The notes under the pieces: model-generated
The model's database searches: none
What the model was told of the DNA's origin: nothing
The model's input: only the letters and a program-made list of their open reading frames with translations
Shown: positions 31,719 to 39,978 of the stretch, piece by piece
Position numbering within the stretch: position 1 is the first letter of the stretch
How the letters are laid out: every line of letters begins with the position of its first letter
Source of the DNA: Phycisphaerales bacterium
Lineage (GTDB): Bacteria; Planctomycetota; Phycisphaerae; Phycisphaerales; UBA1924
Length of the DNA: 44,961 nt
Reading direction: 5' to 3'
Assembly (NCBI GenBank): GCA_029260315.1
Contig: JAJDDM010000053.1
Location: 1-44,961, forward strand
Position numbers and translations under genes: made by a program

Positions 31719-33770
31719 CTACTCGCAACCGAGGGAAAACAGATCGAGGAAGAAGAAGAAGTCGTCGCCGTCGATCGAGCCGTCCGGGACGCCGTATGAG
31801 GGGTCATTCGGATCGCCCGATCCGGTCAGGTCCGCCGACGGATCGCCCGCCGCGAACAGGTCGAGGTACCCGAAGAAGTCGTCCGCGTCGAGTTCTCCGT
31901 TGCCGTCGATGTCCGCCAGGCACTCCTCGGAGCCGACGGCCATCCCGAACGTCGAGCCGATGCCGAAGCCCACGAACTGCGTGAGCGCCTCGGCGTCGCC
32001 GGTCTCCTTGTCGACCGTATAGATCGCCTGCGCGCGCCCGTCGATCGTGTAGAGCGTCTGGTCCTCGGGCCTCCAGCAGAGCCCGTCGCAGTCCTGAAGC
32101 CCCAGATCCCCGATCTCCGTCCATTCGCCCGTATCGGTGTCGATCGAGTACAGCGTCGACCCGCCGAAGTCATCGACCCCGTACAGGACACCCTCGTCCT
32201 CGTCGAACGCCAGGCCACCCATCAGCCCGCCGTTGCGTGAACCGATCGGCGTCGCGAGAGCCACGAAATCCTCGCCCTGGAACTGCGGCTCGATCAGATA
32301 GAGCTGCCCGATCGCCTGGTCGATGCCGTACAAGCGGTCGTTGTTCGGGTCGAAGGCGAGGCCGGCGATGCGGCTTGCGCCTACGAACGGCCCGACGACG
32401 GAGATCCGAGAATCGATGTCACGCATCGAGTACAGCGTCGCGCCGTCCCGCGTGTCGCTCAGCAGGAACGTCTGACGGTTCCTGTCGTACGCCATGCCGT
32501 CGACATCGAAGTCCGGGATCGTGACCGGCACGAACCGTCCGGTGGCGTCGATCGACCCGATCTCCCCGGAGAGCGTGTTCCCGAAGGCGATCCCCGATGC
32601 CGGAGGCTCGCCGTCGAAGCACTCCTCGTCCAGGCAGGCTTGCACCGCGTTCGAGTATCCCCGGATGGACCCTTGCGAGTCGGCGCCGAAGTTCTCTTCG
32701 TCCTGCGCGCACCCGCCGACGAATGAGCACATAATCCCGCAGTCTGCGGCGCCATCGCAGTGCTCCGCACTCCAGTTGTGCCCCAACTCGTGCGCGGTCA
32801 GCGCGACCCGGCTCACGAAGTTATTGCTGAAGCTCGAGATGCTGATGCCGTACGCGAAGTTCGGCGCCCTGCACGGAACACCCACGAACGCCAGCCCGAT
32901 CGGCCCGTCGAACCCCGTGCCGGAGAAGTGGTGCGCCAGGTGGCGATCGATCCCCTGCTGCTGGGAGTTCCAGTGCAGCCGGAACTGCTCGAGACGATTG
33001 GAGATGTCGCCCGAGTACGGGTCGTTCATGGTCGCCCGGATGATCATCTCGCCGATGAGGTGCCCCATCGGAATGTCGCGTTGATAGATCACGTCCACCG
33101 CGTTCATCACCAGCTCGATCTGGTCGATCGTCTCCTGCGCGCCGCCCGCCCACTGGAAGAACTCGAAGTCCGTGTCGAACGCCGTCAGCCCCGCGGGCAC
33201 GCAGATCTCCATCTCGCTCGTCTGTTCGTGCTCGCCCGCCGCGAACGGCGCACGGCCCACGCGATGCCGCTCGTCTACGCCGCAGAACGCGTCCACGGGG
33301 ATCCGATCCGTCGCGTCGTACGCGACGTGCAGCCCCTTGCCGACCGGCTGCACGCCGATAACCGTGCTGTCTATCGGACCGTCCAGGGGGCCGTCGAGCG
33401 AGACATATGCCCACACCTCGCCGTCGATGATGCTCGCTGCGACCCGGCTGTTGGCGACCCCGACGACCCGCCCCTGATACGTCCGCGCCGGGGCCGCGTC
33501 GAACGGCTCCAGCACGCCCGCCTCGCGCTCGATCCAGGCCTGGAACGACGCCGCCCGATGGCTCACCGGGTGCAGCACAAGCGCAGACTCCACGCCCGCG
33601 ATCGGCACCGTGACTCGCACGAACTCCGGGTCGACTTCCACGAGCGGCGTGAAAACGACACCGTCATGCACCCCGACGACCTCGAGCGGATTCGACGACG
33701 CGACGGCGCTGGCGAGTCCCACGCCCGTGCACAGCGTGAGGGTGACGGCGGCGATGGTCCTTCTCAGCAT
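31719..33770 (-). CDS. Secreted metzincin-type zinc protease - propeller - GC-type dockerin
   Basis: The product is 683 residues. The signal peptide is IAAVTLTLCTGVGLASAVAS. A pro-region-like domain (about 25-200) precedes the reprolysin-like peptidase (about 200-400) with HELGHNWSAEH (327-337), the HExxHxxxxxH zinc site, and a following CGIMCSF resembling the Met-turn. Residues about 405-630 are the propeller-like domain shared with the serine protease at 27642 (VDGMAYDRNRQTFLLSDTRD, IAGLAFDPNNDRLYGIDQAI, MGGLAFDEDEGVLYGVDDFG). Two dockerin repeats follow, the second with an insertion (TGSGDPNDPSYGVPDGSIDG), and the protein ends SLGCE. It is translated from an ATG after AAGGGA. Confidence 0.9.
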   Translation of the reverse strand: MLRRTIAAVTLTLCTGVGLASAVASSNPLEVVGVHDGVVFTPLVEVDPEFVRVTVPIAGVESALVLHPVSHRAASFQAWIEREAGVLEPFDAAPARTYQGRVVGVANSRVAASIIDGEVWAYVSLDGPLDGPIDSTVIGVQPVGKGLHVAYDATDRIPVDAFCGVDERHRVGRAPFAAGEHEQTSEMEICVPAGLTAFDTDFEFFQWAGGAQETIDQIELVMNAVDVIYQRDIPMGHLIGEMIIRATMNDPYSGDISNRLEQFRLHWNSQQQGIDRHLAHHFSGTGFDGPIGLAFVGVPCRAPNFAYGISISSFSNNFVSRVALTAHELGHNWSAEHCDGAADCGIMCSFVGGCAQDEENFGADSQGSIRGYSNAVQACLDEECFDGEPPASGIAFGNTLSGEIGSIDATGRFVPVTIPDFDVDGMAYDRNRQTFLLSDTRDGATLYSMRDIDSRISVVGPFVGASRIAGLAFDPNNDRLYGIDQAIGQLYLIEPQFQGEDFVALATPIGSRNGGLMGGLAFDEDEGVLYGVDDFGGSTLYSIDTDTGEWTEIGDLGLQDCDGLCWRPEDQTLYTIDGRAQAIYTVDKETGDAEALTQFVGFGIGSTFGMAVGSEECLADIDGNGELDADDFFGYLDLFAAGDPSADLTGSGDPNDPSYGVPDGSIDGDDFFFFLDLFSLGCE

Positions 33771-33942
33771 TCTTTCATTCCCTTTTTCGTTGACTGCGCG
33801 CCGCGGCGATGTGCGGGTCGTGTTCGGCCCTTCGGCGCACCAGGTCGGGCGCATCAGGGGACCGCATTCTATGGCGTCCGAGGACGCCCCATCCCTTGCG
33901 ATGACAAACCGCACGGCCCAAACGCCGCCCGCTCTGGCCCCG

Positions 33943-33971
33943 AAACTAACGCCACCAGGCCCCGCAGTCAA
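33943..33971 (-). promoter_or_regulatory. Sigma70-type promoter of the metalloprotease gene
   Basis: On the minus strand TTGACT (33971-33966) and TAGTTT (33948-33943) are exactly 17 bases apart. The predicted leader to the ATG at 33770 is about 165 bases. Confidence 0.5.
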
Positions 33972-34053
33972 TAACAATCCGCCGCGACCACCGCGTCACG
34001 CCCCGCGCCGACACCCGCCATCCAATATGAAAACCCAGAGCGAAACCCCGGGC

Positions 34054-35808
34054 TCAATCGCACGCTACGAACCGATCGAGATACAGGAAGAAGTCGTCCC
34101 CGTCGGCGTCCCCATCCCCATCCAGGTCCGCCCCGGGATCCCCCGACGCAAACAGGTCCAGATACGCAAAGAAGTCGTCGGCGTCCGCGTCCCCGTCGCC
34201 GTCCAGATCCGCCTCACAGGTCTCGCACGAATCGGGAATCCCGTTGCCGTTGGCGTCCTCGACCGCGCCCGCCGCGATCTCGCACGCGTCGGGGATCGTG
34301 TTGGCGTTGCAGTCCTGCGCGTCGCCGTTATCGATGTCGTCGCCATCGCCCACGCCGTTGCCGTTGCAGTCATAATCGTTGATGCGCATGTAATACACGT
34401 CCTGCTCGCCGTTGAACGTCGTCGAGTAGATCAGGTGCGCTCCCACCCGGTCGGAGATCATGTCGTAATAATCGCCGATCTTGTTCTGCTGGGGCCAGCC
34501 GACGTGCGAGTCCCACTGCGGCGTCATCACCTGGTCGCTCGACCACGTCCGCCCGCCGTCGCTGCTGAACGTGTAGAAGGTCTTGTTGTTCCTCGCGTTG
34601 TTCGGGTCGTCGCGGTTGCTGTTGAACACCATGTCCAGCCGCCCGTTCGGCGAGCAGCTCATCGTCGCGAACCAGTTCCACACGCCGCTCGTCGCGTCGT
34701 TGCTTCGCACCGGCGCGCTCCAGGTGTTGCCCCGATCGGTGCTCCGGAACACCGCGATATCCACGCTCCCCCCGCCGAATACCCTGACCACCGAGGCCGC
34801 GACGAACACGTCCCCGCTGGCCGGATCGACGCAGATATTCGCCTGCCCGATCAGCCCCTGCGGGTTCGGCGAGCCGCCCCCGCCGAAGAACACGAAGTCC
34901 TCCCCGCCCGACAGATCGATCGTCGCGACGCCGAACGTCGGCTCGTCCACGTTCGGATCCTGCGCGTCGTCCGAGCGCGCGATCCACAGAATGTCGCTGT
35001 CCCCGCCGTTCCAGCCGCCGACCACATACACCGCCCCATCCGGCCCGACCGCCACCTGCCCGAACGCCGGCCTGCGGAACCCGCCGGGGTCATACTCGAC
35101 CGGCTGCTCGAAGCTCAGCCCGCCATCCAGCGAGCGGTTGAACTGGTTCGGGAAGAACTCGTTGCCCGCGACGTTCCAGCCCTGGTACAGCTTCGCCGGG
35201 CCGTTGTGCGTGAAGTCGTCGATCGCGAACCACAGCTTGTCTCCGCCCAGCGCGAACGTCTTGGTGGGCCATGTCACGCCGCCGTCGGTCGAGATGAACG
35301 TGTCGTTCAGGAACTCGTTCTGGTTGGTGATCGTCAGGCTCGCGTAGTACGCGTTGCCCTCGTCGTCGAACTTGACCACCGGATCGGACCGGAAGATCCC
35401 CGACTCGATCTCGCCCATCGCCGCCCACGTCCTGCCCCCGTCGACGCTCGAGCTGAACCCCGCCTCGCGGAAGCTCGAGTTGATCGTGTCGAACTGTCGC
35501 CAGCCCACGACAATGCGATTGGGCGCAAGCGGATCCACCCCGATGCTCGGCTCGTTCGCCGCGTCGCCCACGATGTTGTTGCCGTCGCCGTCCACGTTCG
35601 CCTGGATGCTCATGAACGGCCCCATCGGCACGAGCCGCCCCGGGCCGCGCGCGACCGCCGGGATTCCCGGCGGCTGGTCCAGCCGCTCGCCCTGTGTCAC
35701 CGGCTGGTCGGGCCGCTCCTCCGGCTCGGCCCCGACCTGGGCCCCCGCGACGCCGATCACGCAAGAGACAACGCCCATCGCACCGCACGCCCATGTCCGT
35801 AATGCCAT
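34054..35808 (-). CDS. Secreted BNR-repeat (sialidase-fold) protein with dockerin tail
   Basis: The product is 584 residues. A signal peptide (ACGAMGVVSCVIGVAGAQVG) precedes a propeller with at least five Asp-box/BNR motifs of the form S-x-D-x-G-x-x-(W/F): SSVDGGRTW, STDGGVTW, SLDGGLSF, STDRGNTW, SSDGGRTW. These mark the six-bladed sialidase fold, but the arginine triad of true sialidases was not identified, so binding is as likely as catalysis. A linker of type-3-like calcium repeats (DCNGNGVGDGDD, DCNANTIPDACEI, DANGNGIPDSCE) leads to two dockerin repeats ending RFVACD, a variant of the usual terminal GC. GGAG precedes the ATG. Confidence 0.85.
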   Translation of the reverse strand: MALRTWACGAMGVVSCVIGVAGAQVGAEPEERPDQPVTQGERLDQPPGIPAVARGPGRLVPMGPFMSIQANVDGDGNNIVGDAANEPSIGVDPLAPNRIVVGWRQFDTINSSFREAGFSSSVDGGRTWAAMGEIESGIFRSDPVVKFDDEGNAYYASLTITNQNEFLNDTFISTDGGVTWPTKTFALGGDKLWFAIDDFTHNGPAKLYQGWNVAGNEFFPNQFNRSLDGGLSFEQPVEYDPGGFRRPAFGQVAVGPDGAVYVVGGWNGGDSDILWIARSDDAQDPNVDEPTFGVATIDLSGGEDFVFFGGGGSPNPQGLIGQANICVDPASGDVFVAASVVRVFGGGSVDIAVFRSTDRGNTWSAPVRSNDATSGVWNWFATMSCSPNGRLDMVFNSNRDDPNNARNNKTFYTFSSDGGRTWSSDQVMTPQWDSHVGWPQQNKIGDYYDMISDRVGAHLIYSTTFNGEQDVYYMRINDYDCNGNGVGDGDDIDNGDAQDCNANTIPDACEIAAGAVEDANGNGIPDSCETCEADLDGDGDADADDFFAYLDLFASGDPGADLDGDGDADGDDFFLYLDRFVACD

Positions 35809-35904
35809 CCCGCCTCGCTCCTTCCTCGCCTGCGCACCCGCGACCGACCCGCACCGTACGCCGTCCCACGCCGTTTTCGCCCCGCCGGTGCGATTCTGCT
35901 ACGC

Positions 35905-35939
35905 AAAAAAGCCGGCGAAGGGTGCATCCCTCCGCCGGC
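35905..35939 (-). terminator. Intrinsic terminator of the FG-GAP protein gene
   Basis: GCCGGCG / CGCCGGC, with an inner AGGG/CCCT pair and a 5-base loop, is followed on the minus strand by TTTTTT (35910-35905). It is 31 bases past the stop at 35971. Confidence 0.88.
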
Positions 35940-35970
35940 CCAAGACCCGCTTCGCCCGCGTCCGGAGCCC

Positions 35971-37308
35971 TCAGCACCCCGCCGCGAACAGGTCCAGATA
36001 CCCGAAGAAATCGTCCGCGTCGGTGTCTCCATCGCCGTCGATGTCTGCGAGATCATCGCCGGCCGCGAACAGGTCCAGGTACCCGAAGAAGTCATCCGCG
36101 TCGGCATCGCCGTCGCCATCGATGTCCGCCGCGCAACCGCCGCCGCACGCGTTCAACAGCACGAACACGTCGGCGTTGGCGGTGCCCGCGAGATCCAGCG
36201 TCCCGTCGCCATCGAAATCCGCAAACGCCGTCGATCGCAGGCGATCGCCGGTTCGATCATCGGGCGCGACCGGATACAGCGCCGGCCCCTCGAACGTCCG
36301 ATCACCGTTGCTCAACGCCACGCCGAAACTGCTGCCCATGTCCGGACCGATGTTGAGCCCGAAGTTCGCGGTCACGATGTCGTCGTCGCCGTCGCCATCA
36401 AGATCGTTCGCGCCGATCGCCAGCGGCACCGGAAACCCGCTCCCCGGATCCTGCCCGGGCACCACCACCGAAACCAGCGGCGTAAATGTTCCGTCCCCGT
36501 TGCCGAACAGCACCTCGAACGTCCCCTCGTTGTCGTTCTGCGCCGCCAGATCGACGTTGCCGTCGCCGTCAAAATCGCCCGAGGTCAGATCCTCCGGATC
36601 TCCCAGCTCGAACACGTTTCCCGATCCGAACTGCCGGTCGCCCTCCCCCAGGTTGATCTGTACTCCGCTCGGCTCAAACACAAGCGACGTCGCCACGTCG
36701 AGGATGCCGTCGTTGTTGAAATCGGCGATCTCCACGCCCGTCGGGCCGTCAAACGCCGTGAAGAACCGAACCGAGAAGTCGCCCGTCCCATCGCCGAACG
36801 CGATCGTAAACTCATCAAAGTCGCGGTCGGCCGCGATGATGTCGAAATGGCCGTCACCATCCATGTCCGCGCACTCGACGTCCTTGTACATCTGCCCGGA
36901 TGAGAACGTCCCCGGAGCACCAAACGTTCCGTCTCCGGCGCCGAGCAACACCTCGATCACGCCGGTCACGACCGCAAGATCGGGGCTCCCATCCTCGTCG
37001 AAGTCGCCGATCGCCGCGCGGCGGGCCGGCCCGCCCACCAGCGGGTACTCCGTCGCCTCGCCGAACGTGCCGTCCCCGTTGTTCAGGAGCACCGCGATCG
37101 TGTCCGGGTCCGCGAAGAACGCGCAGACCACGAGATCGGGCGCACCATCGCCATTCAGATCGCCCGCTGTCACGTCGAGGTTGGCGCTGCCGACGCCATA
37201 CCCCACAGCCTCGCCGAAGACCTCCGAGACATCGCACTGACCCATCGCCGCCCCGCTCAGCGACAAGACCACTATCGCCACGACGGATTTCACTTGCCGT
37301 TCACACAT
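35971..37308 (-). CDS. Secreted FG-GAP/VCBS seven-repeat propeller with GC-type dockerin tail
   Basis: The product is 445 residues from an ATG six bases after GGAGG. The signal peptide is SVVAIVVLSLSGAAMGQ. Seven FG-GAP calcium-loop motifs are visible: GDLNGDGAPDLVV, GDFDEDGSPDLAV, ADMDGDGHFDIIA, ADFNNDGILDVAT, GDFDGDGNVDLAA, NDLDGDGDDDIVT, ADFDGDGTLDLAG. Seven repeats match one integrin-alpha-like propeller. The final strand runs into ACGGGCAADIDGDGDADADD and a second dockerin repeat, ending FAAGC. The two dockerin repeats are nearly identical at the DNA level. Such proteins usually bind ligands or other proteins; no enzyme motif is seen. Confidence 0.88.
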   Translation of the reverse strand: MCERQVKSVVAIVVLSLSGAAMGQCDVSEVFGEAVGYGVGSANLDVTAGDLNGDGAPDLVVCAFFADPDTIAVLLNNGDGTFGEATEYPLVGGPARRAAIGDFDEDGSPDLAVVTGVIEVLLGAGDGTFGAPGTFSSGQMYKDVECADMDGDGHFDIIAADRDFDEFTIAFGDGTGDFSVRFFTAFDGPTGVEIADFNNDGILDVATSLVFEPSGVQINLGEGDRQFGSGNVFELGDPEDLTSGDFDGDGNVDLAAQNDNEGTFEVLFGNGDGTFTPLVSVVVPGQDPGSGFPVPLAIGANDLDGDGDDDIVTANFGLNIGPDMGSSFGVALSNGDRTFEGPALYPVAPDDRTGDRLRSTAFADFDGDGTLDLAGTANADVFVLLNACGGGCAADIDGDGDADADDFFGYLDLFAAGDDLADIDGDGDTDADDFFGYLDLFAAGC

Positions 37309-37430
37309 CGACCGCCTCCATTCTCTTATCGCGGCCAACACGCGCGCCGCTGACTCGGACGCCACAGAGACCGCCGGCAACGTCGCCGGCGGCCGCATTC
37401 GGAACGCACGCCCGCGCGCCGCTTCTGCAA

Positions 37431-37458
37431 ACTCTACCGCTCGCCGATCCTCCCGCAA
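37431..37458 (-). promoter_or_regulatory. Candidate promoter of the FG-GAP protein gene
   Basis: On the minus strand TTGCGG (37458-37453) and TAGAGT (37436-37431) are 16 bases apart, about 115 bases before the start codon. Confidence 0.4.
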
Positions 37459-37578
37459 CCAAAGCGCCGAACTACACGACGAGCGAGGAACAATTGAGCG
37501 GTCCCACCCGCCCCGCAGCGCGGAACGCAACGAGACGGACCACTCCCCCAGGGCAAGAATCTCCGTGAAAGCACCGGG

Positions 37579-38967
37579 TCATCCCGGGCATCCAAGCACG
37601 AACAGATCCAGATACGCGAAGAAGTCGTTGGAGTCGATCGCCCCGTCGCCCGTCAGATCCGCCGCGTCGTCGTCGGAGGCGAACAGGTCGAGATAGGCGA
37701 AGAAGTCGTCCGCGTCGACGTCGCCGTCCTCATCCAGGTCCGCCAGACACTCGCACGCGTCCTCGATCCCGTTCCCGTTGATGTCATTGATGCCCCCCGC
37801 GGGCACGATCTTGAAGACCTCGCCCCCGCCCACGATGTACATCTCCCCCAAGAAGTCCTCGCCGAACGAGACCACACCGTTGATGAACCCGATATCCGGC
37901 GCGAGCTCGGCGGTGCGATTGGTGAACTCGTTGACGTCGTTGCCGTCGTGCCGGAAGCTCCAGAGCTGGTTCGAGCACACGTCCGCGAAGAAGTATGTGC
38001 CCTCCAACCCCGGAATCCCGCATCCCTGGTAGCTGTACCCGCCCGTGATCGAGCAGTTCCCGCCGCTGTGCGTATACTCGTGGATGGGAAAGACGACCGG
38101 ATCCGGCAGCGGATCGCAGTCGCCGTTGGCGATATTGAGCCTGTTGCCCTCGTAGCAGCGCCAGCCGTAGTTCTCGCCCCCCTCGCTCGAAGCGGGCTGG
38201 AAGTCCACCTCCTCGCGCGCGTTCTGGCCGACGTCGGCGATGTACAGGTTGCCCGTGCCCCGCTCGAAGCTGCACCGCCACGGATTGCGCAATCCGTATG
38301 CCCAGATCTCCTCGCGGACGTTCGGCTGGCCGACGAACGGGTTGTCCGCGGGGATCGCGTAGTTGCGGTTCGGATCGCCCGGAAAATCGTCGCCATCAAC
38401 GTCCAGCCGAAGCATCTTGCCCAGGAATACGTTGAGATTCTGCGCACGCCGGTTCGGATCGTTCCCGCTACCCCCGTCGCCGGTCGCGACGTACAGCATC
38501 CCGTCCGGCCCGAAGTCGCACCATCCCCCGTTGTGGTTCGAGAAGTCCTGGTTGAACGTCAGTACCGTCTCGGCGCTGCTCTCATCAGCCGTGTCGGCGT
38601 CGATCGCCGTGTACCGCTCGACCACGGTCGGGTGGCTGCCGCCGTTGCGCGTGTAGTTCACGAAGAACTGATTGTTGTTCGCGAAGTCCGGGTGGAACGC
38701 GATCGTGAACAGCCCCCGCTCGTTCCCGCTGGTCGAGACCGTCCCCGTCAAATCAAGAAACACCCCGAGCTGCTCGGTCTGCAGGTTGTAGACATTGATG
38801 ACGCCGCGCTGGCGCACGATGTAGATCCGGTCCGGATCCTCCGGCGAGTGGGTCAGATACAGCGCCAAACTCAGACCATTGAGCAGGCGGGTCGTCGTCA
38901 GCTCCTGGGCCTGGGCCGCACCGGACACGGCGGCGATGCAGGCGGCGGCAGCGATCTTGCGAAACAT
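37579..38967 (-). CDS. Secreted PQQ-type glucose/sorbosone dehydrogenase-like protein with dockerin tail
   Basis: The product is 462 residues from an ATG seven bases after GGAGG. A signal peptide (FRKIAAAACIAAVSGAAQAQ) precedes a six-bladed GSDH-type propeller: ERGLFTIAFHPDFANNNQFF, HNGGWCDFGPDGMLYVATGD, EEIWAYGLRNPWRCSFERGT, LYIADVGQNAREEVDF and ENYGWRCYEGN. The HPDF histidine, NHNGG, ATGDGG and GLRNPWR motifs are typical of soluble quinoprotein sugar dehydrogenases and HHIP-like proteins. A calcium repeat (DINGNGIEDACE) leads to two dockerin repeats ending VLGCPG. The enzyme would oxidise sugars outside the cytoplasm if PQQ is present; substrate is unknown. Confidence 0.9.
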   Translation of the reverse strand: MFRKIAAAACIAAVSGAAQAQELTTTRLLNGLSLALYLTHSPEDPDRIYIVRQRGVINVYNLQTEQLGVFLDLTGTVSTSGNERGLFTIAFHPDFANNNQFFVNYTRNGGSHPTVVERYTAIDADTADESSAETVLTFNQDFSNHNGGWCDFGPDGMLYVATGDGGSGNDPNRRAQNLNVFLGKMLRLDVDGDDFPGDPNRNYAIPADNPFVGQPNVREEIWAYGLRNPWRCSFERGTGNLYIADVGQNAREEVDFQPASSEGGENYGWRCYEGNRLNIANGDCDPLPDPVVFPIHEYTHSGGNCSITGGYSYQGCGIPGLEGTYFFADVCSNQLWSFRHDGNDVNEFTNRTAELAPDIGFINGVVSFGEDFLGEMYIVGGGEVFKIVPAGGINDINGNGIEDACECLADLDEDGDVDADDFFAYLDLFASDDDAADLTGDGAIDSNDFFAYLDLFVLGCPG

Positions 38968-39106
38968 GGGTCTTCCTCCAACGTTTGTAAGGGCTTTGTG
39001 GGCGCTCGCGCACGCGCGAACTCTCTCCAGAAAACAAGGTAGCCGAACTCCGCCCCGGAATCGAGAATTCCGTCGCAAAGGCGTCGCTCGCGCCGATAAC
39101 CCGCCC

Positions 39107-39955
39107 ATGAACCAACCCAACGACCAGCGGGCCGACGCTCTGGCCAAGGGCGCGGGCCTGGTCTTCCTCCTCGGCGCGTTCCGCGGCGGGACCACCCTCT
39201 GCCGCAAGCTCCTCGATTCCCACACCGCCATCACCGCCCCCGCGGAGACCTGGTTCCTCCTGCCCCTGCTCAGCATGTGGAACGACAAAGGGGATGCCGA
39301 GGGGTTCAATCGCGCCCAGGCCAGCGCCGCCCTCCGCGGCCATCTGAATCAGGAGCAGTTCATCGCCTGCGCCCGCGCCTTTGCCGGGCGTTTCTACGCC
39401 GAGCGCATCGCCGACGCCCGCTGGTTCGTCGACAAGACACCCCTGTACCTCCAGTTTGCAAGCGCTCTGCCGGTGGTCTTCCCCGAGGCCCGCTACATCG
39501 TCCTCGCCCGCGACCCGCGCGCCCTCTGCTGGTCGCGCCACACCTGGCGCCACACACAGAGTCCGACCCCCGAATCCCGCTTCCCCGGCGTCGTCGCCGA
39601 CATCGCCCGCCTCGCCCGCTTCATCCAGGACCACGCCGACCGCTCGCACCTCGTCCGCTACGAGAACCTTTGCACCGAGCCCGAGCCAACCACCCGAGCA
39701 CTCTGCGAGTTCCTCGAACTCGAACACGAGCCCGCCATGATCGACTACGGCGGATTCACCCACGACGAGGGCTACGGCGACGAGAACACCCGCGCACACC
39801 CCCGCCCGCACACCGACAGCGTCGATCGCTGGCGCGATGGCCTCAGCGTCCGCCAGCAGCAGACGCTGCTCGAGCAGTGCGCGGACCACCTCGCCGCGCT
39901 CGACATGGGCGATCTCGCCCCCATCGACATCGCCCCCGACGAGCGCGCCGCCTGA
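39107..39955 (+). CDS. Sulfotransferase family protein
   Basis: The product is 282 residues. LVFLLGAFRGGTTLCRKLLD (18-37) is the 5'-phosphosulfate-binding loop of PAPS-dependent sulfotransferases. FPEARYIVLARDPRALCWS (about 126-144) holds the 3'-phosphate-binding Arg and Ser. The C-terminal part has LVRYENLCTEPEPTTRALCE, another family signature. It would transfer sulfate from PAPS to a hydroxyl or amino group of a glycan. It is followed 23 bases later by a glycosyltransferase on the same strand. The pair interrupts the otherwise minus-strand dockerin cluster. The ATG was chosen where the family-like sequence begins. Confidence 0.85.
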   Translation: MNQPNDQRADALAKGAGLVFLLGAFRGGTTLCRKLLDSHTAITAPAETWFLLPLLSMWNDKGDAEGFNRAQASAALRGHLNQEQFIACARAFAGRFYAERIADARWFVDKTPLYLQFASALPVVFPEARYIVLARDPRALCWSRHTWRHTQSPTPESRFPGVVADIARLARFIQDHADRSHLVRYENLCTEPEPTTRALCEFLELEHEPAMIDYGGFTHDEGYGDENTRAHPRPHTDSVDRWRDGLSVRQQQTLLEQCADHLAALDMGDLAPIDIAPDERAA

Positions 39956-39978
39956 TACTCACGCCCACGGAACCGATC

